From Avanaerovorax sp964442135 (lineage in GTDB: Bacteria; Bacillota; Clostridia; Peptostreptococcales; Anaerovoracaceae), in the NCBI GenBank assembly GCA_964442135.1, contig CAYTYN010000004.1, positions 1-59,856 of the forward strand: a stretch of DNA of 59,856 bases, written 5' to 3'. The notes beneath the pieces were generated by a model, which was not told the origin of the DNA, made no database searches, and saw only the letters and a program-made list of their open reading frames with translations. This document shows positions 43,181 to 52,386 of the stretch, piece after piece. The translations under genes and the position numbers were made by a program. The number at the start of each line of letters is the position of its first letter. Positions within the stretch are counted from its first letter, which is position 1.

Positions 43181-44154
43181 TGACAGATTTGGACGAAGGG
43201 ACGAAGAAGGTTGAACTTCCGGACGATGTAGATCGTGCGGCGCTGTTCGGAGCCCTGGATTTCAACTTAAAGATGATAACGGATGCCACAGGTGCGGATA
43301 TCTTCCAGCGGGACGACGGCCTCATACTGAAAGGCGGCGATACCGAAGCCGCAGGAAGTATTCTGGAGGAGATGACTCAGGCTCTGAGAAACGGAGAGAA
43401 GCTGGATAGACAGAAGGCCTCATATATAATATCTCTCTGTGCCGAAGGCTCCTCTTACGCGGAAAGCGGGGTCGGCAAGGACATAATATGCTTCACGGCG
43501 TCGGGGAGACCTCTTAAGCCTAAGACTATAGGTCAGAAGAGCTACGTGGAGAGCATAAGGAAGAAGGACATAGTGTTCGGCATAGGACCGGCGGGGACGG
43601 GAAAGACCTACCTGGCGGTTGCCATGGCGGTGACTGCGTTTAAAAATAAGCAGGTTCAGAAGATCATCCTCACAAGACCGGCTGTGGAAGCGGGGGAAAG
43701 CCTGGGTTTTCTTCCCGGAGATATGCAGGATAAGGTGGATCCTTATCTCAGACCGCTTTACGACGCCATTTACGACGTGCTGGGCAGGGAAAACGCTATG
43801 CGGCTGAGGGAAAAAGAGGTTATCGAGGTGGTGCCTTTGGCGTATATGAGGGGCAGAACCTTGGATAATTCCTTCATCATACTGGATGAGGCCCAGAACA
43901 CTACCAAAGAGCAGATGAAGATGTTTCTGACCAGAATGGGATTCGGCTCCAAGGCAGTAGTGACCGGAGACGTTACCCAGATAGACCTGCCCAAGGGAAG
44001 GAAGAGCGGTTTGGTGGAGGCGGCGAAGATACTGAAATCCGTAAAGGACATCGATTTCTGCTATCTGAGGGAGACTGACGTTGTAAGGCACCAACTGGTG
44101 AGAAGGATTATCGCCGCCTACGATGAGTATTATAAAAGGTATCCGAAAGAGTAG
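43180..44154 (+). CDS. phoH: PhoH family ATPase
   Basis: A 324-residue PhoH/YbeZ ATPase with an N-terminal KH-like region and a C-terminal helicase-like core: Walker A GPAGTGKT (about 130-137), Walker B FIILDEAQN, and TRMGFGSKAVVTGD. Always near ybeY, with which it probably works in RNA processing. The start codon is GTG at 43180 with AAAGGAGA upstream, sharing one base with the preceding stop. ybeY follows after 9 bases. Confidence 0.95.
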   Translation: MTDLDEGTKKVELPDDVDRAALFGALDFNLKMITDATGADIFQRDDGLILKGGDTEAAGSILEEMTQALRNGEKLDRQKASYIISLCAEGSSYAESGVGKDIICFTASGRPLKPKTIGQKSYVESIRKKDIVFGIGPAGTGKTYLAVAMAVTAFKNKQVQKIILTRPAVEAGESLGFLPGDMQDKVDPYLRPLYDAIYDVLGRENAMRLREKEVIEVVPLAYMRGRTLDNSFIILDEAQNTTKEQMKMFLTRMGFGSKAVVTGDVTQIDLPKGRKSGLVEAAKILKSVKDIDFCYLRETDVVRHQLVRRIIAAYDEYYKRYPKE

Positions 44155-44163
44155 GATAGATAC

Positions 44164-44625
44164 ATGGAAATATATTTTGACGATGAAAGAGGAGACCTGG
44201 ACAGCTCAGCGGCAGGGTACATGAGAAGGTCTGCCGAAGAGTGTGTCAGAGGCGAAGGTCTGGACGCGAGCCGGTGTGTCATAAGTGTAACCTTTACCGA
44301 CAAGGACGGCATAAGACAGCTGAACCGAGATTACAGGGGAGTAGATAAGGTCACAGACGTTCTCTCCTTTCCCCAGTACGATGAGCCGGATCAGGTTCCG
44401 GAAGAAGGGGAGATACTCCTGGGCGACGTGGTGGTCTGTAAGGAAAGAGCCGCGGAGCAGGCCGAGGAGTTCGGCCATTCACTGGACAGAGAGGTTATAT
44501 ATCTCTTCACTCACAGCGTACTCCACCTTCTCGGATACGATCACACGGAAGAGGAGGAAAAGAGGGAGATGCGCCGAAGAGAAGAGGAGATAATGGATAT
44601 CCTGGAGCTTAAGAGGGAGGTGTGA
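44164..44625 (+). CDS. ybeY: Endoribonuclease YbeY (rRNA maturation)
   Basis: A 153-residue metal-dependent RNase for 16S rRNA 3' maturation and ribosome quality control. The zinc site HxxxHxxxxxH is HSVLHLLGYDH (about 119-129). FTDKDGIRQLNRDYRGVDKVTDVLSFP is the usual upstream block. Co-encoded with phoH, cdd and era. Confidence 0.95.
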   Translation: MEIYFDDERGDLDSSAAGYMRRSAEECVRGEGLDASRCVISVTFTDKDGIRQLNRDYRGVDKVTDVLSFPQYDEPDQVPEEGEILLGDVVVCKERAAEQAEEFGHSLDREVIYLFTHSVLHLLGYDHTEEEEKREMRRREEEIMDILELKREV

Positions 44626-44628
44626 AGG

Positions 44629-45027
44629 ATGAACAGAAATATAACAGAAGGGGACTTAAAGATGTACAGGACGGCAGTGTCCATGCTGGATAGATCCTAT
44701 TCGCCGTTTTCCCATTTCAAGGTAGGAGCGGCTCTTCTGACCAAGTCCGGCGAAATATTCACCGGAGCCAATATTGAAAATTCATCCCTCGGCGCTACCA
44801 TCTGCGCTGAGAGGACGGCTTTTGTAAAAGCCATAACAGAGGGATACACAGAATTCGAAACTCTGGTTTTAGCCAGCAGCGGTCAGGAGGCTTGGCCATG
44901 CGGTATATGCAGGCAGTTCATGTACGAGTTCGCTCCCGACCTTAGGGTAATAACGGGAACGAGCGAGGATACCCTTAGAGTCCTTTCCTTGAAGGAGCTG
45001 CTTCCGGAGGGATTCAGGTTAGAATGA
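44629..45027 (+). CDS. cdd: Cytidine deaminase
   Basis: A 132-residue homotetramer-type enzyme for pyrimidine salvage, converting cytidine to uridine. Zinc ligands lie in GATICAERTA (Cys with the catalytic Glu) and PCGICRQ. YSPFSHFKVGAAL is the substrate-binding start. The gene starts 3 bases after ybeY, overlaps era by 4 bases, and occupies the slot where many relatives also carry a diacylglycerol kinase gene, absent here. Confidence 0.95.
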   Translation: MNRNITEGDLKMYRTAVSMLDRSYSPFSHFKVGAALLTKSGEIFTGANIENSSLGATICAERTAFVKAITEGYTEFETLVLASSGQEAWPCGICRQFMYEFAPDLRVITGTSEDTLRVLSLKELLPEGFRLE

Positions 45028-45908
45028 AGTCGGGATTTGCAGGGATAATCGGCCGCCCAAATGTAGGGAAATCCACTTTGCTTAACAGTATAATGGGTGA
45101 GAAGATAGCCATCACCACGGATAAGCCTCAGACCACCAGAAACAGCATAAGAGCCATTTACACTGAGCCGGACGAGGCTCAGATAGTCTTCATAGACACT
45201 CCCGGCATACACAAGGCACAGAGCAGGCTGGGCAGCGCCATGACGGAGATGGCGTTGAATACCTTCAGGGAAGCGGACGTGGTGCTGTTCTTAGTGGACG
45301 GGAGCGTGAAGAAGGGTCCGGGGGACAGGTATATCTTCGACATGATAAAGGATTTAGATACTCCAAAGATACTGGTCATAAACAAGACTGACCTGGCTGA
45401 TCCCTCGCTATATAAGGCCTTGTACGATGAGTACGATGAGACGGGGGTATTTACGGAAATTTTCGGAGTGTCGGCTCTCCACGGAAGAAACGTTGACAGG
45501 TTGGTGGCGGAAATAAAAAGGCTTTTACCGGAGGGACCCATGTACTTTCCGAAAGATATGGTCACCGATCGGCCGGAGCGCTTTCTCGTCAGTGAGATCG
45601 TAAGGGAAAAGATACTCATGTATTTAAAAGATGAAGTGCCTCACGGAGTAGCTGTGGAGATAGAGTCCTTTAAGGAAGAAGGAAGCCTGGTGCGGATCGG
45701 CGCTGTAATATACTGCGAGAAGAAGTCCCACAAGGGAATCATCATAGGCAGGCAGGGTAGGAAGCTGAAGGGAATCGGTCAGAGCGCCAGGAAGGAGATC
45801 GAGGCGCTGCTGGGCGCAAAGGTGTATCTGGAGATATGGGTCAAGGTAAAGGAAAACTGGCGCGACAGCGACGCAGCCATCGCCGATTTCGGATATAGGG
45901 ATATTTAG
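45024..45908 (+). CDS. era: GTPase Era
   Basis: A 294-residue GTPase that binds 16S rRNA near its 3' end during 30S assembly. G1 is GRPNVGKST, G2 the TTRNSIRAI region, G3 DTPGIH, G4 NKTDL. A C-terminal KH domain follows (EKKSHKGIIIGRQGRKLKGIG). It overlaps cdd by 4 bases and abuts recO directly. Confidence 0.97.
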   Translation: MKSGFAGIIGRPNVGKSTLLNSIMGEKIAITTDKPQTTRNSIRAIYTEPDEAQIVFIDTPGIHKAQSRLGSAMTEMALNTFREADVVLFLVDGSVKKGPGDRYIFDMIKDLDTPKILVINKTDLADPSLYKALYDEYDETGVFTEIFGVSALHGRNVDRLVAEIKRLLPEGPMYFPKDMVTDRPERFLVSEIVREKILMYLKDEVPHGVAVEIESFKEEGSLVRIGAVIYCEKKSHKGIIIGRQGRKLKGIGQSARKEIEALLGAKVYLEIWVKVKENWRDSDAAIADFGYRDI

Positions 45909-46727
45909 ATGTATACTGATACCGACGGAATAGTATTCAGGCAGGTAAAGACTTCCGGTGGAAGGCGCATGGTTCTCATTTTCACCAGGAAGTACGGAAA
46001 GATAAGCGCAGGCTCCTCTGCCGGTGAAGGACGTGGAAGGTCTAAGGCTGCTCTGGCCATCAGGCCGTTTACCTACGGCAGGTACGATCTGTTCGTAAAC
46101 CGGGGATATTACGATATAAACTCGGGAGAAGTGAAGCGGAGCTATTACTCACTGGGTGAGGATTTGGATAAGTACATGTACGCTTCCTTTGCCATGGAGC
46201 TGACGGAGAGGATACTGCCTGAGGAAGTGCCTCAGCCTGCCATGCTGGATCTGCTCCTGGGATTGCTGTCCTCTATGGAGAAGAAAAAAGGGGGCTGCAT
46301 GACCACGGTTTTGGCATACGAAATAAAGATCCTTTCCGTTTTAGGGTCTATGCCGTCGCTGGAGGGGTGCGTTCTTTGCGGCAAAAAGCGAGACCCGATC
46401 AAGGAAAAGGGAAGGCCGGCCGCCTTTAGCGCAGCAGACGGCGGGATAATATGCGGAGACTGTCTGAGGAAAAAGACGGAAGAAAATGGCGGCGGCGACC
46501 GATTGATTTATACGCCGAAATTTGATATAGTAGGGACGATGAATTATCTTTTGAAAAAGCCTTTCAGCACTTTTGATACGGTGGCTTTGGATGAAAGAGT
46601 CTCGGAGGAGCTGCAGAGGATTGTCAGAGAGTACATATCGTTTTATTTCGACGTCGGGAAGCTGAAGAGCGAGGGGATGATAGCAGGACGTTCAGATGTT
46701 GTGAACCGTAAGGAAGAGAAGATATAG
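45909..46727 (+). CDS. recO: DNA repair protein RecO
   Basis: A 272-residue recombination mediator loading RecA in the RecFOR pathway. The N-terminal OB fold starts YTDTDGIVFRQVKTSGGRRMVLIFTRKYGKI; a helical domain follows, and a zinc-ribbon lies in CVLCGK (about 157-162) with CGDC (about 189-192). It starts on the base following the era stop. Confidence 0.93.
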   Translation: MYTDTDGIVFRQVKTSGGRRMVLIFTRKYGKISAGSSAGEGRGRSKAALAIRPFTYGRYDLFVNRGYYDINSGEVKRSYYSLGEDLDKYMYASFAMELTERILPEEVPQPAMLDLLLGLLSSMEKKKGGCMTTVLAYEIKILSVLGSMPSLEGCVLCGKKRDPIKEKGRPAAFSAADGGIICGDCLRKKTEENGGGDRLIYTPKFDIVGTMNYLLKKPFSTFDTVALDERVSEELQRIVREYISFYFDVGKLKSEGMIAGRSDVVNRKEEKI

Positions 46728-46738
46728 GAGGTTTTATA

Positions 46739-47425
46739 ATGGAAATCACATTGGAAAAGATCGAACTGGTTAAGGACAGGACAGGGGTCACCTATAAAGA
46801 AGCTAAGGAAGCCCTGGAGGCGTCGGAGGGCAACGTGGTAGACGCTATAATCTCTATAGAGGAAAAAGTGGATTCCGAAGACAGCCGTTCCACCAAGGCT
46901 AAGAAGGACGCCCTCGTAGCCAAAATGAAGGAGATAGTGAGGAAGGGCAACATTTCCAGGATAACGGTGACCAGAGACGGTGAAACCATCATCAATATCC
47001 CCCTCACCGTTGGGCTCGTAGGAAGCTTAGTGGCTCCTTACGGCATGATAGCGGCAACTGTAGCGGCTTTTGGATTCAGGTGCAAGATCGAGTTCATAAA
47101 GGACGACGGCACGGTTATCGACATATCTGAAAAGGCTGAGGATCTGTACGAGGATGCGAAGGAGAAGGGCGCTGCCTTATACGAGGATATCAAGGAAAAG
47201 GCCCCGGAGGTCTACGAGGATGTGAAGGAAAAGAGCAGTGACGCCCTATCAAAGGCGAAAAGCGCGGCTATGGCGGCGAAGGATAAGCTGAAGAAGGAGG
47301 ATGCCGGTTTTGATGAGGAGACGGCGGATTACTTCGATGACGACGACATAGACGACACAGGCGATTCCTCTGCGGATACGGCTGAGGAAGCTGAAGAGGC
47401 CGAAGAAAATAAAGAAAATGAATAG
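46739..47425 (+). CDS. UBA-like/DUF4342 protein with 11-residue repeats
   Basis: A 228-residue protein. Residues 2-45 form a UBA/TS-N-like three-helix domain (LVKDRTGVTYKEAKEALEASEGNVVDAI). The DUF4342 core follows (ISRITVTRDGETIINIPLTVGLVGSLVAPYGMIAATVAAFGFRC), with a hydrophobic helix that may insert in the membrane. Then come three 11-residue repeats YEDxKEKxxxx (nucleotides about 47144-47242), a lysine-rich helix and a strongly acidic tail. The function is unknown; the repeat resembles LEA-like amphipathic helices. It has a GGAGG and lies 11 bases after recO. Confidence 0.82.
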   Translation: MEITLEKIELVKDRTGVTYKEAKEALEASEGNVVDAIISIEEKVDSEDSRSTKAKKDALVAKMKEIVRKGNISRITVTRDGETIINIPLTVGLVGSLVAPYGMIAATVAAFGFRCKIEFIKDDGTVIDISEKAEDLYEDAKEKGAALYEDIKEKAPEVYEDVKEKSSDALSKAKSAAMAAKDKLKKEDAGFDEETADYFDDDDIDDTGDSSADTAEEAEEAEENKENE

Positions 47426-47445
47426 GAAGCAGGTAGAGAAAAGTA

Positions 47446-48849
47446 ATGAGCAGTAAGGCAACAATGGAAAAGATCGTCGCCCTTGCCAAGAACCGGGGTT
47501 ACGTTTACCCGGGTTCCGAAATTTACGGCGGTCTTGCCAACACCTGGGATTACGGCCCTCTGGGCGTCGAATTTAAAAACAATGTGAAGAAGGCGTGGTG
47601 GAAGAAATTCGTTCAGGAGAGTAAATACAACGTAGGACTGGACGCCGCTATACTGATGAACCCGAGGACGTGGGAAGCGTCGGGACATGTAGGCGGATTC
47701 GCCGATCCCCTCATAGACTGCAAGGAGTGTAAGGCAAGATTCAGAGCGGATAAGCTCATAGAGGAATACGTTAAGGAAAGCGGTCAGGAGCCGGTTGCTG
47801 TGGACGGATGGTCCAACGAGAAGCTGGAAGGATATATAAGAGAACATCATGTGAAGTGTCCGGAATGCGGAAAGTCCAATTTTACCGGCATCAGGCAGTT
47901 CAACCTTATGTTCAAGACCTTCCAGGGCGTGACTGAGGATTCCAAATCGGAAATATATCTCCGTCCGGAAACTGCCCAGGGAATATTCGTCAACTTCAAG
48001 AACGTGCAGAGGACCTCAAGGAAGAAGATACCTTTCGGTATCGCTCAGATAGGAAAGTCCTTCAGAAACGAGATCACCCCGGGTAACTTTACGTTCAGAA
48101 CCAGGGAATTCGAGCAAATGGAGCTGGAATTCTTCTGTAAGCCGGGAACGGATCTGGACTGGTTTGCCTACTGGAAGAACTACTGCGTTGAATTCCTAAG
48201 ATCCTTGGGAATGAATATGGAGAACGTGAGGACAAGAGATCATGAGAAGGAAGAGCTGTCCCACTACAGCAACGCCACTACCGATATAGAATATGATTTC
48301 CCGTTCGGCTGGGGCGAGCTTTGGGGAATAGCTGACAGAACGGATTTTGACCTGGGAAAGCACAGCGAGTACTCAGGCCAGGAGATGATCTATACGGATC
48401 CGGAGACGGGAGAGAAGTACATACCGTACTGTATAGAACCGTCCCTGGGAGCGGACAGAGTGGCTCTGGCCTTCCTGGTAGACGGATACGACGAAGAGGT
48501 TCTTACATCCGAAAACGGCAAGGAGGATACCAGAGTGGTACTCCGGATTCATCCGGCTCTGGCTCCGTTTAAGGCTGCCGTTCTTCCTCTTGCGAAGAAG
48601 CTTTCTGCGGTGGCTGAGCCTATATACGAGGAGCTTGCCAAGTATTTCAACGTGGACTACGACACAGCAGGCTCCATAGGAAAGAGATATAGAAGGGAAG
48701 ACGAGATCGGAACTCCGTTCTGCATCTGCGTTGACTTCGATACTGAAACAGACGGATGCGTAACTGTAAGAGACAGAGATTCCATGGAACAGGTGAGAAT
48801 CCCTGTAGCAGAGGTTCGTTCCTATATAGAAGAAAGGCTTATTTTTTAG
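47446..48849 (+). CDS. glyS: Glycyl-tRNA synthetase, single-chain alpha2 type
   Basis: A 467-residue class II enzyme, the eukaryote/archaeal-like homodimer rather than the two-subunit GlyQS. Visible are RGYVYPGSEIYGGLANTWDYGPLG, NPRTWEASGHVGGFADPL, a zinc-type insert (CKECKARF, CPECGK), motif 2 SFRNEITPGNFTFRTREFEQMELEFF and motif 3 IEPSLGADRVALAFL near residue 330. The C-terminal anticodon-binding domain is complete. No glycine T-box is seen before it. Confidence 0.96.
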   Translation: MSSKATMEKIVALAKNRGYVYPGSEIYGGLANTWDYGPLGVEFKNNVKKAWWKKFVQESKYNVGLDAAILMNPRTWEASGHVGGFADPLIDCKECKARFRADKLIEEYVKESGQEPVAVDGWSNEKLEGYIREHHVKCPECGKSNFTGIRQFNLMFKTFQGVTEDSKSEIYLRPETAQGIFVNFKNVQRTSRKKIPFGIAQIGKSFRNEITPGNFTFRTREFEQMELEFFCKPGTDLDWFAYWKNYCVEFLRSLGMNMENVRTRDHEKEELSHYSNATTDIEYDFPFGWGELWGIADRTDFDLGKHSEYSGQEMIYTDPETGEKYIPYCIEPSLGADRVALAFLVDGYDEEVLTSENGKEDTRVVLRIHPALAPFKAAVLPLAKKLSAVAEPIYEELAKYFNVDYDTAGSIGKRYRREDEIGTPFCICVDFDTETDGCVTVRDRDSMEQVRIPVAEVRSYIEERLIF

Positions 48850-48858
48850 ACGAGCTTT

Positions 48859-48887
48859 CGCTTGCGGCGAGTACACCGCCGGAAGCG
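48859..48887 (+). repeat. Hairpin between glyS and ppdK
   Basis: CGCTTGCGGCG pairs with CGCCGGAAGCG with one mismatch. There is no T-run, so it is probably an mRNA processing or stability element. Confidence 0.45.
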
Positions 48888-48910
48888 GAGCGTAAGGAGG
48901 AGAAAAAGAC

Positions 48911-51532
48911 ATGGACAAGTTTGTTTACTCATTTAATGAAGGTTCTAAGGACATGAGAAGTCTGCTCGGCGGCAAGGGCGCCAATCTCGCCGAGATGACC
49001 AAGATAGGACTTCCCGTACCTTTCGGCTTTACCGTAACTACTGAGGCGTGCACCAAGTATTACGAGGAGGGCGGTCAGATCGCCGACGGCATCAAGAACG
49101 AAATATATGAAAAGCTTTCAGAGCTTGAGAATGTAACGGGAAAGAAATTCGGAGATCAGGAAAATCCTCTTCTCGTTTCCGTACGCTCCGGGGCGGTATT
49201 TTCCATGCCGGGAATGATGGACACCATTCTTAACCTGGGACTTAACGATGATACTGTGGAGAGCTTGGCCAAGCTTACCGAAAACGACAGGTTTGCCTAC
49301 GACAGCTACCGCAGATTCATACAGATGTTCGGCGACGTAGTAATGGAAATCCCTAAGACTGAATTCGACAAGATCTTTGACGGCGTAAAGGAAAAGGCGG
49401 GCGCTCAGTACGACGTAGAGCTGACCACTGAAAATCTGAAGGAAATAATCGTCGGATATAAGGAACTGGTCAAAAAATTCATGGGAAGAGATTTCCCTCA
49501 GGAGCCTAAGGAACAGCTTATGGAAGCGGTGAAAGCCGTATTCAGATCGTGGAACAACGATAGAGCCATCCTCTACAGAAAGCTGAACCACATCCCCGAT
49601 TCGTTGGGAACCGCGGTAAACGTACAGTCCATGGTATTCGGAAATATGGGCGACACCTCCGGAACAGGAGTAGCCTTTACAAGGAGCCCGGTTAACGGGG
49701 AAAACCGTATTTTCGGAGAGTTCCTGGTAAACGCTCAGGGCGAAGACGTAGTAGCGGGTATAAGAACTCCTAAGCCTATAGCTGAAATGGAGGAATCTTT
49801 CCCTGAGGTATATAAAGACTTTGCGAGAATAGCAGACGTGCTGGAGAAGCACTATCGCGACATGCAGGACATGGAGTTTACCGTAGAGAGGAATAAGCTC
49901 TACATGCTTCAGACCAGATCAGGAAAGCGTACTGCGGCGGCAGCTGTAAAGATCGCTGTGGACATGGTCAGCGAGGGTCTTATAGATAAGGAAACCGCAG
50001 TTATGCGCGTGGATCCCGGACAGATAGATCAGCTCCTCCATCCTAACTTCGACGCGGAGGCTGAAAAAGCGGCTAAGTGCATCACCACCGGACTTCCCGC
50101 TTCTCCCGGAGCGGCCTGCGGAAGGATATACTTCACCGCAGCAGAAGCCGAGAAGGCTGTAGCCGATGGAAATAAGGCCATTTTGGTAAGACAGGAGACC
50201 TCCCCTGAGGATTTGGCAGGAATGGTAGCCGCCGAGGGAATCATGACTGCCAGAGGCGGAATGACCTCTCACGCAGCCGTAGTAGCCAGAGGCATGGGTA
50301 AGTGCTGCGTAGCAGGCTGCTCTGAAGCCATCGTAGATGAAGAGAATAAAGTCCTCAAGGTAGGAGAGCTTACCTTTGGAGAGGGAGATTACATATCCCT
50401 GAACGGAACTACCGGAAGCGTATACGCCGGCGTGATAAAGACTGTAGAGCCGGAGCTTTCCGGAGACTTCGGCACCATTATGAGCTGGGCTGACGGCATA
50501 AGAACCATGAAGGTAAGAACCAATGCGGATAATCCGAGAGACGCTGCCCAGGCAGTAGCCTTTGGAGCAGAGGGAATCGGCCTTTGCCGTACGGAGCACA
50601 TGTTCTTCGAGGAAGAGAGAATACCTGCTATCAGAAGAATGATAGTGGCTGATAACGAAGAGGAGAGAAGAGCAGCCCTTGCGGGACTTCTGCCTTATCA
50701 GAAGGGCGACTTCAAGGCTATTTACGAGGTGATGGAAGACAGACCTGTTACTATCAGGCTTCTGGATCCGCCTCTCCACGAGTTCCTTCCTAAGACTGAA
50801 GAGGAGACAAAGCAGCTTTCGGAGATATCCGGAGTATCTGTGGAAAAGATAAAGAAGGCTGTTATAGAGCTTCATGAGTTCAACCCTATGCTGGGACACA
50901 GGGGATGCCGCCTGGCCGTAACCTACCCTGAGATCGCTGAGATGCAGACGAGAGCCATCATGGAAGCGGCTATAGAGGTAAAGGAAGAAAAGGGCTATGA
51001 CATCGTTCCTGAGATCATGGTACCTCTGAGCGGAAGCAAGAGCGAGCTAAAGTATGTGAAGGACATAATCGTTGCTACTGCCGAGGAGTGCAAGAAGGAA
51101 AAGGGTTCTGACATAAAGTACATGATAGGAACTATGATAGAGATCCCGAGAGCCGCTCTCACGGCTGATGAGATCGCTGAGGAGGCTGAGTTCTTCTCCT
51201 TCGGTACCAACGACCTTACCCAGATGACCTACGGCTTCTCCAGAGACGATACAGGAAAGCTGATAAAGGAATACACGGACAAGGGAATCCTCAAGGATGA
51301 TATATTCCAGACCATCGACCAGACCGGCGTAGGTAAGCTGGTGAAGATGGCGGCAGATCTGGGCAGACAGACCAGACCTAACATCAAGCTGGGAATCTGC
51401 GGAGAGCACGGCGGAGATCCGAGAAGTATTGAATTTTGCCAGAAGGCAGGACTCAATTACGTTTCCTGCTCGCCGTTTAGAGTACCTGTGGCAAGAATCG
51501 CCGCAGCCCAGGCAGCTATAAACCAGAAATAG
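48911..51532 (+). CDS. ppdK: Pyruvate, phosphate dikinase
   Basis: An 873-residue enzyme interconverting pyruvate + ATP + Pi and PEP + AMP + PPi, common in anaerobic glycolysis. The ATP-grasp domain (GGKGANLAEMTKIGLPVPFGFTVTTE at the N-terminus) is followed by the swivelling phosphohistidine domain with His454 (GGMTSHAAVVARGMG) and the PEP/pyruvate TIM barrel (EGIGLCRTEHMFF, LGHRGCRL, GICGEHGGDP). The length equals the family norm. The gene follows glyS by 61 bases and ends at a terminator. Confidence 0.97.
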   Translation: MDKFVYSFNEGSKDMRSLLGGKGANLAEMTKIGLPVPFGFTVTTEACTKYYEEGGQIADGIKNEIYEKLSELENVTGKKFGDQENPLLVSVRSGAVFSMPGMMDTILNLGLNDDTVESLAKLTENDRFAYDSYRRFIQMFGDVVMEIPKTEFDKIFDGVKEKAGAQYDVELTTENLKEIIVGYKELVKKFMGRDFPQEPKEQLMEAVKAVFRSWNNDRAILYRKLNHIPDSLGTAVNVQSMVFGNMGDTSGTGVAFTRSPVNGENRIFGEFLVNAQGEDVVAGIRTPKPIAEMEESFPEVYKDFARIADVLEKHYRDMQDMEFTVERNKLYMLQTRSGKRTAAAAVKIAVDMVSEGLIDKETAVMRVDPGQIDQLLHPNFDAEAEKAAKCITTGLPASPGAACGRIYFTAAEAEKAVADGNKAILVRQETSPEDLAGMVAAEGIMTARGGMTSHAAVVARGMGKCCVAGCSEAIVDEENKVLKVGELTFGEGDYISLNGTTGSVYAGVIKTVEPELSGDFGTIMSWADGIRTMKVRTNADNPRDAAQAVAFGAEGIGLCRTEHMFFEEERIPAIRRMIVADNEEERRAALAGLLPYQKGDFKAIYEVMEDRPVTIRLLDPPLHEFLPKTEEETKQLSEISGVSVEKIKKAVIELHEFNPMLGHRGCRLAVTYPEIAEMQTRAIMEAAIEVKEEKGYDIVPEIMVPLSGSKSELKYVKDIIVATAEECKKEKGSDIKYMIGTMIEIPRAALTADEIAEEAEFFSFGTNDLTQMTYGFSRDDTGKLIKEYTDKGILKDDIFQTIDQTGVGKLVKMAADLGRQTRPNIKLGICGEHGGDPRSIEFCQKAGLNYVSCSPFRVPVARIAAAQAAINQK

Positions 51533-51555
51533 TCTTATAGGACGAAAAGAGCGAG

Positions 51556-51590
51556 AAACCATCTCTCCGTGAAAAGGAGGGATGGTTTTT
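51556..51590 (+). terminator. Terminator of ppdK
   Basis: AAACCATCTCTCC pairs with GGAGGGATGGTTT, followed by TT. It marks the left edge of the GC-rich island. Confidence 0.88.
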
Positions 51591-51626
51591 CCTATCAATC
51601 ATTTTTCGTCTTATTCTGACACACTC

Positions 51627-51655
51627 TTGATTTTTTAAAGTTGGCAGTTTATAAT
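51627..51655 (+). promoter_or_regulatory. Promoter of the GntR/B12/opine dehydrogenase island
   Basis: TTGATT (51627-51632), 17 bases, TATAAT (51650-51655). It is AT-rich, unlike the genes it drives. Confidence 0.75.
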
Positions 51656-51705
51656 ATCCATTAAGAAAGCCAGAGGGTATCCCGTGACAAAGGAGGCGGC
51701 ATTAT

Positions 51706-52335
51706 ATGCACAAAGCGGATTCCATCGCCCAGTATGAACGGATTGCACTGGATCTGGCATCGCGCATTGCTCAAAAGGAAATCGCTGAGGGCGAGCGTAT
51801 GTCCGGCCGGTCGTTGCTGGCTTCAGAATACAGCGTTTCACCCGAGACCATCCGGCGGGTGCTGCGCCTGCTTGCAGATATGAAAGTAGTTGAGGTCAAA
51901 CCCCGCAGCGGCGTCTATGTGCTTTCCGCCGACAATGCCCAGCGCTATCTGGCCAGCCGTCAGGAACGCGACCAGGCACAGGAGCTTTGCTCCCGCCTGA
52001 AAGGACTGTTCGCACAGCACATCGAGATCAACCGGCAAATGCTTGACGTGTGCTACGAGATTATCCGTGCACAAGAGCTGCCGCTGCCATCGGATCATAG
52101 GCTGCCGAATTACGAGGTGCGCGTAAGAGCCGACTCTCCGCTGATCGGCAAAAGCCTCAGCTCGCTGCAGTTCTGGCAGGCAACCGGTGCGACCATCGTC
52201 GCAATCCGGCGGCGGCAGAACACCATTCTCTCGCCCGGGCCGACGGCTGAACTGTACGACGGCGACACCATCGTTTTCGTCTGTGCGCCGGAAGCGGTCA
52301 GCGCCGTCTCAAAGTTTGTCAATCAGCGCGGCTGA
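51706..52335 (+). CDS. GntR-type HTH / RCK_C (TrkA-C) regulator, BusR-like architecture
   Basis: A 209-residue regulator. Residues about 8-75 form a GntR winged helix (ALDLASRIAQKEIAEGERMSGRSLLASEYSVSPETIRRVLRLLADMKVVEVKPRSGVYVL). A helical linker follows (about 84-125), then an RCK_C/TrkA-C ligand domain (about 130-207: VRADSPLIGKSLSSLQF, GATIVAIRRRQ, ELYDGDTIVFV). The same order occurs in BusR, which senses c-di-AMP through its RCK_C domain; whether this protein binds the same ligand is inference. It has AAAGGAGG and a consensus promoter and leads a three-gene, GC-rich unit, so it is probably autoregulatory. Confidence 0.85.
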   Translation: MHKADSIAQYERIALDLASRIAQKEIAEGERMSGRSLLASEYSVSPETIRRVLRLLADMKVVEVKPRSGVYVLSADNAQRYLASRQERDQAQELCSRLKGLFAQHIEINRQMLDVCYEIIRAQELPLPSDHRLPNYEVRVRADSPLIGKSLSSLQFWQATGATIVAIRRRQNTILSPGPTAELYDGDTIVFVCAPEAVSAVSKFVNQRG

Positions 52336-52386
52336 CAGGGTACCCCAATACATACCATGGGCACTGGCCCAGAAAGGAGAATTGCG

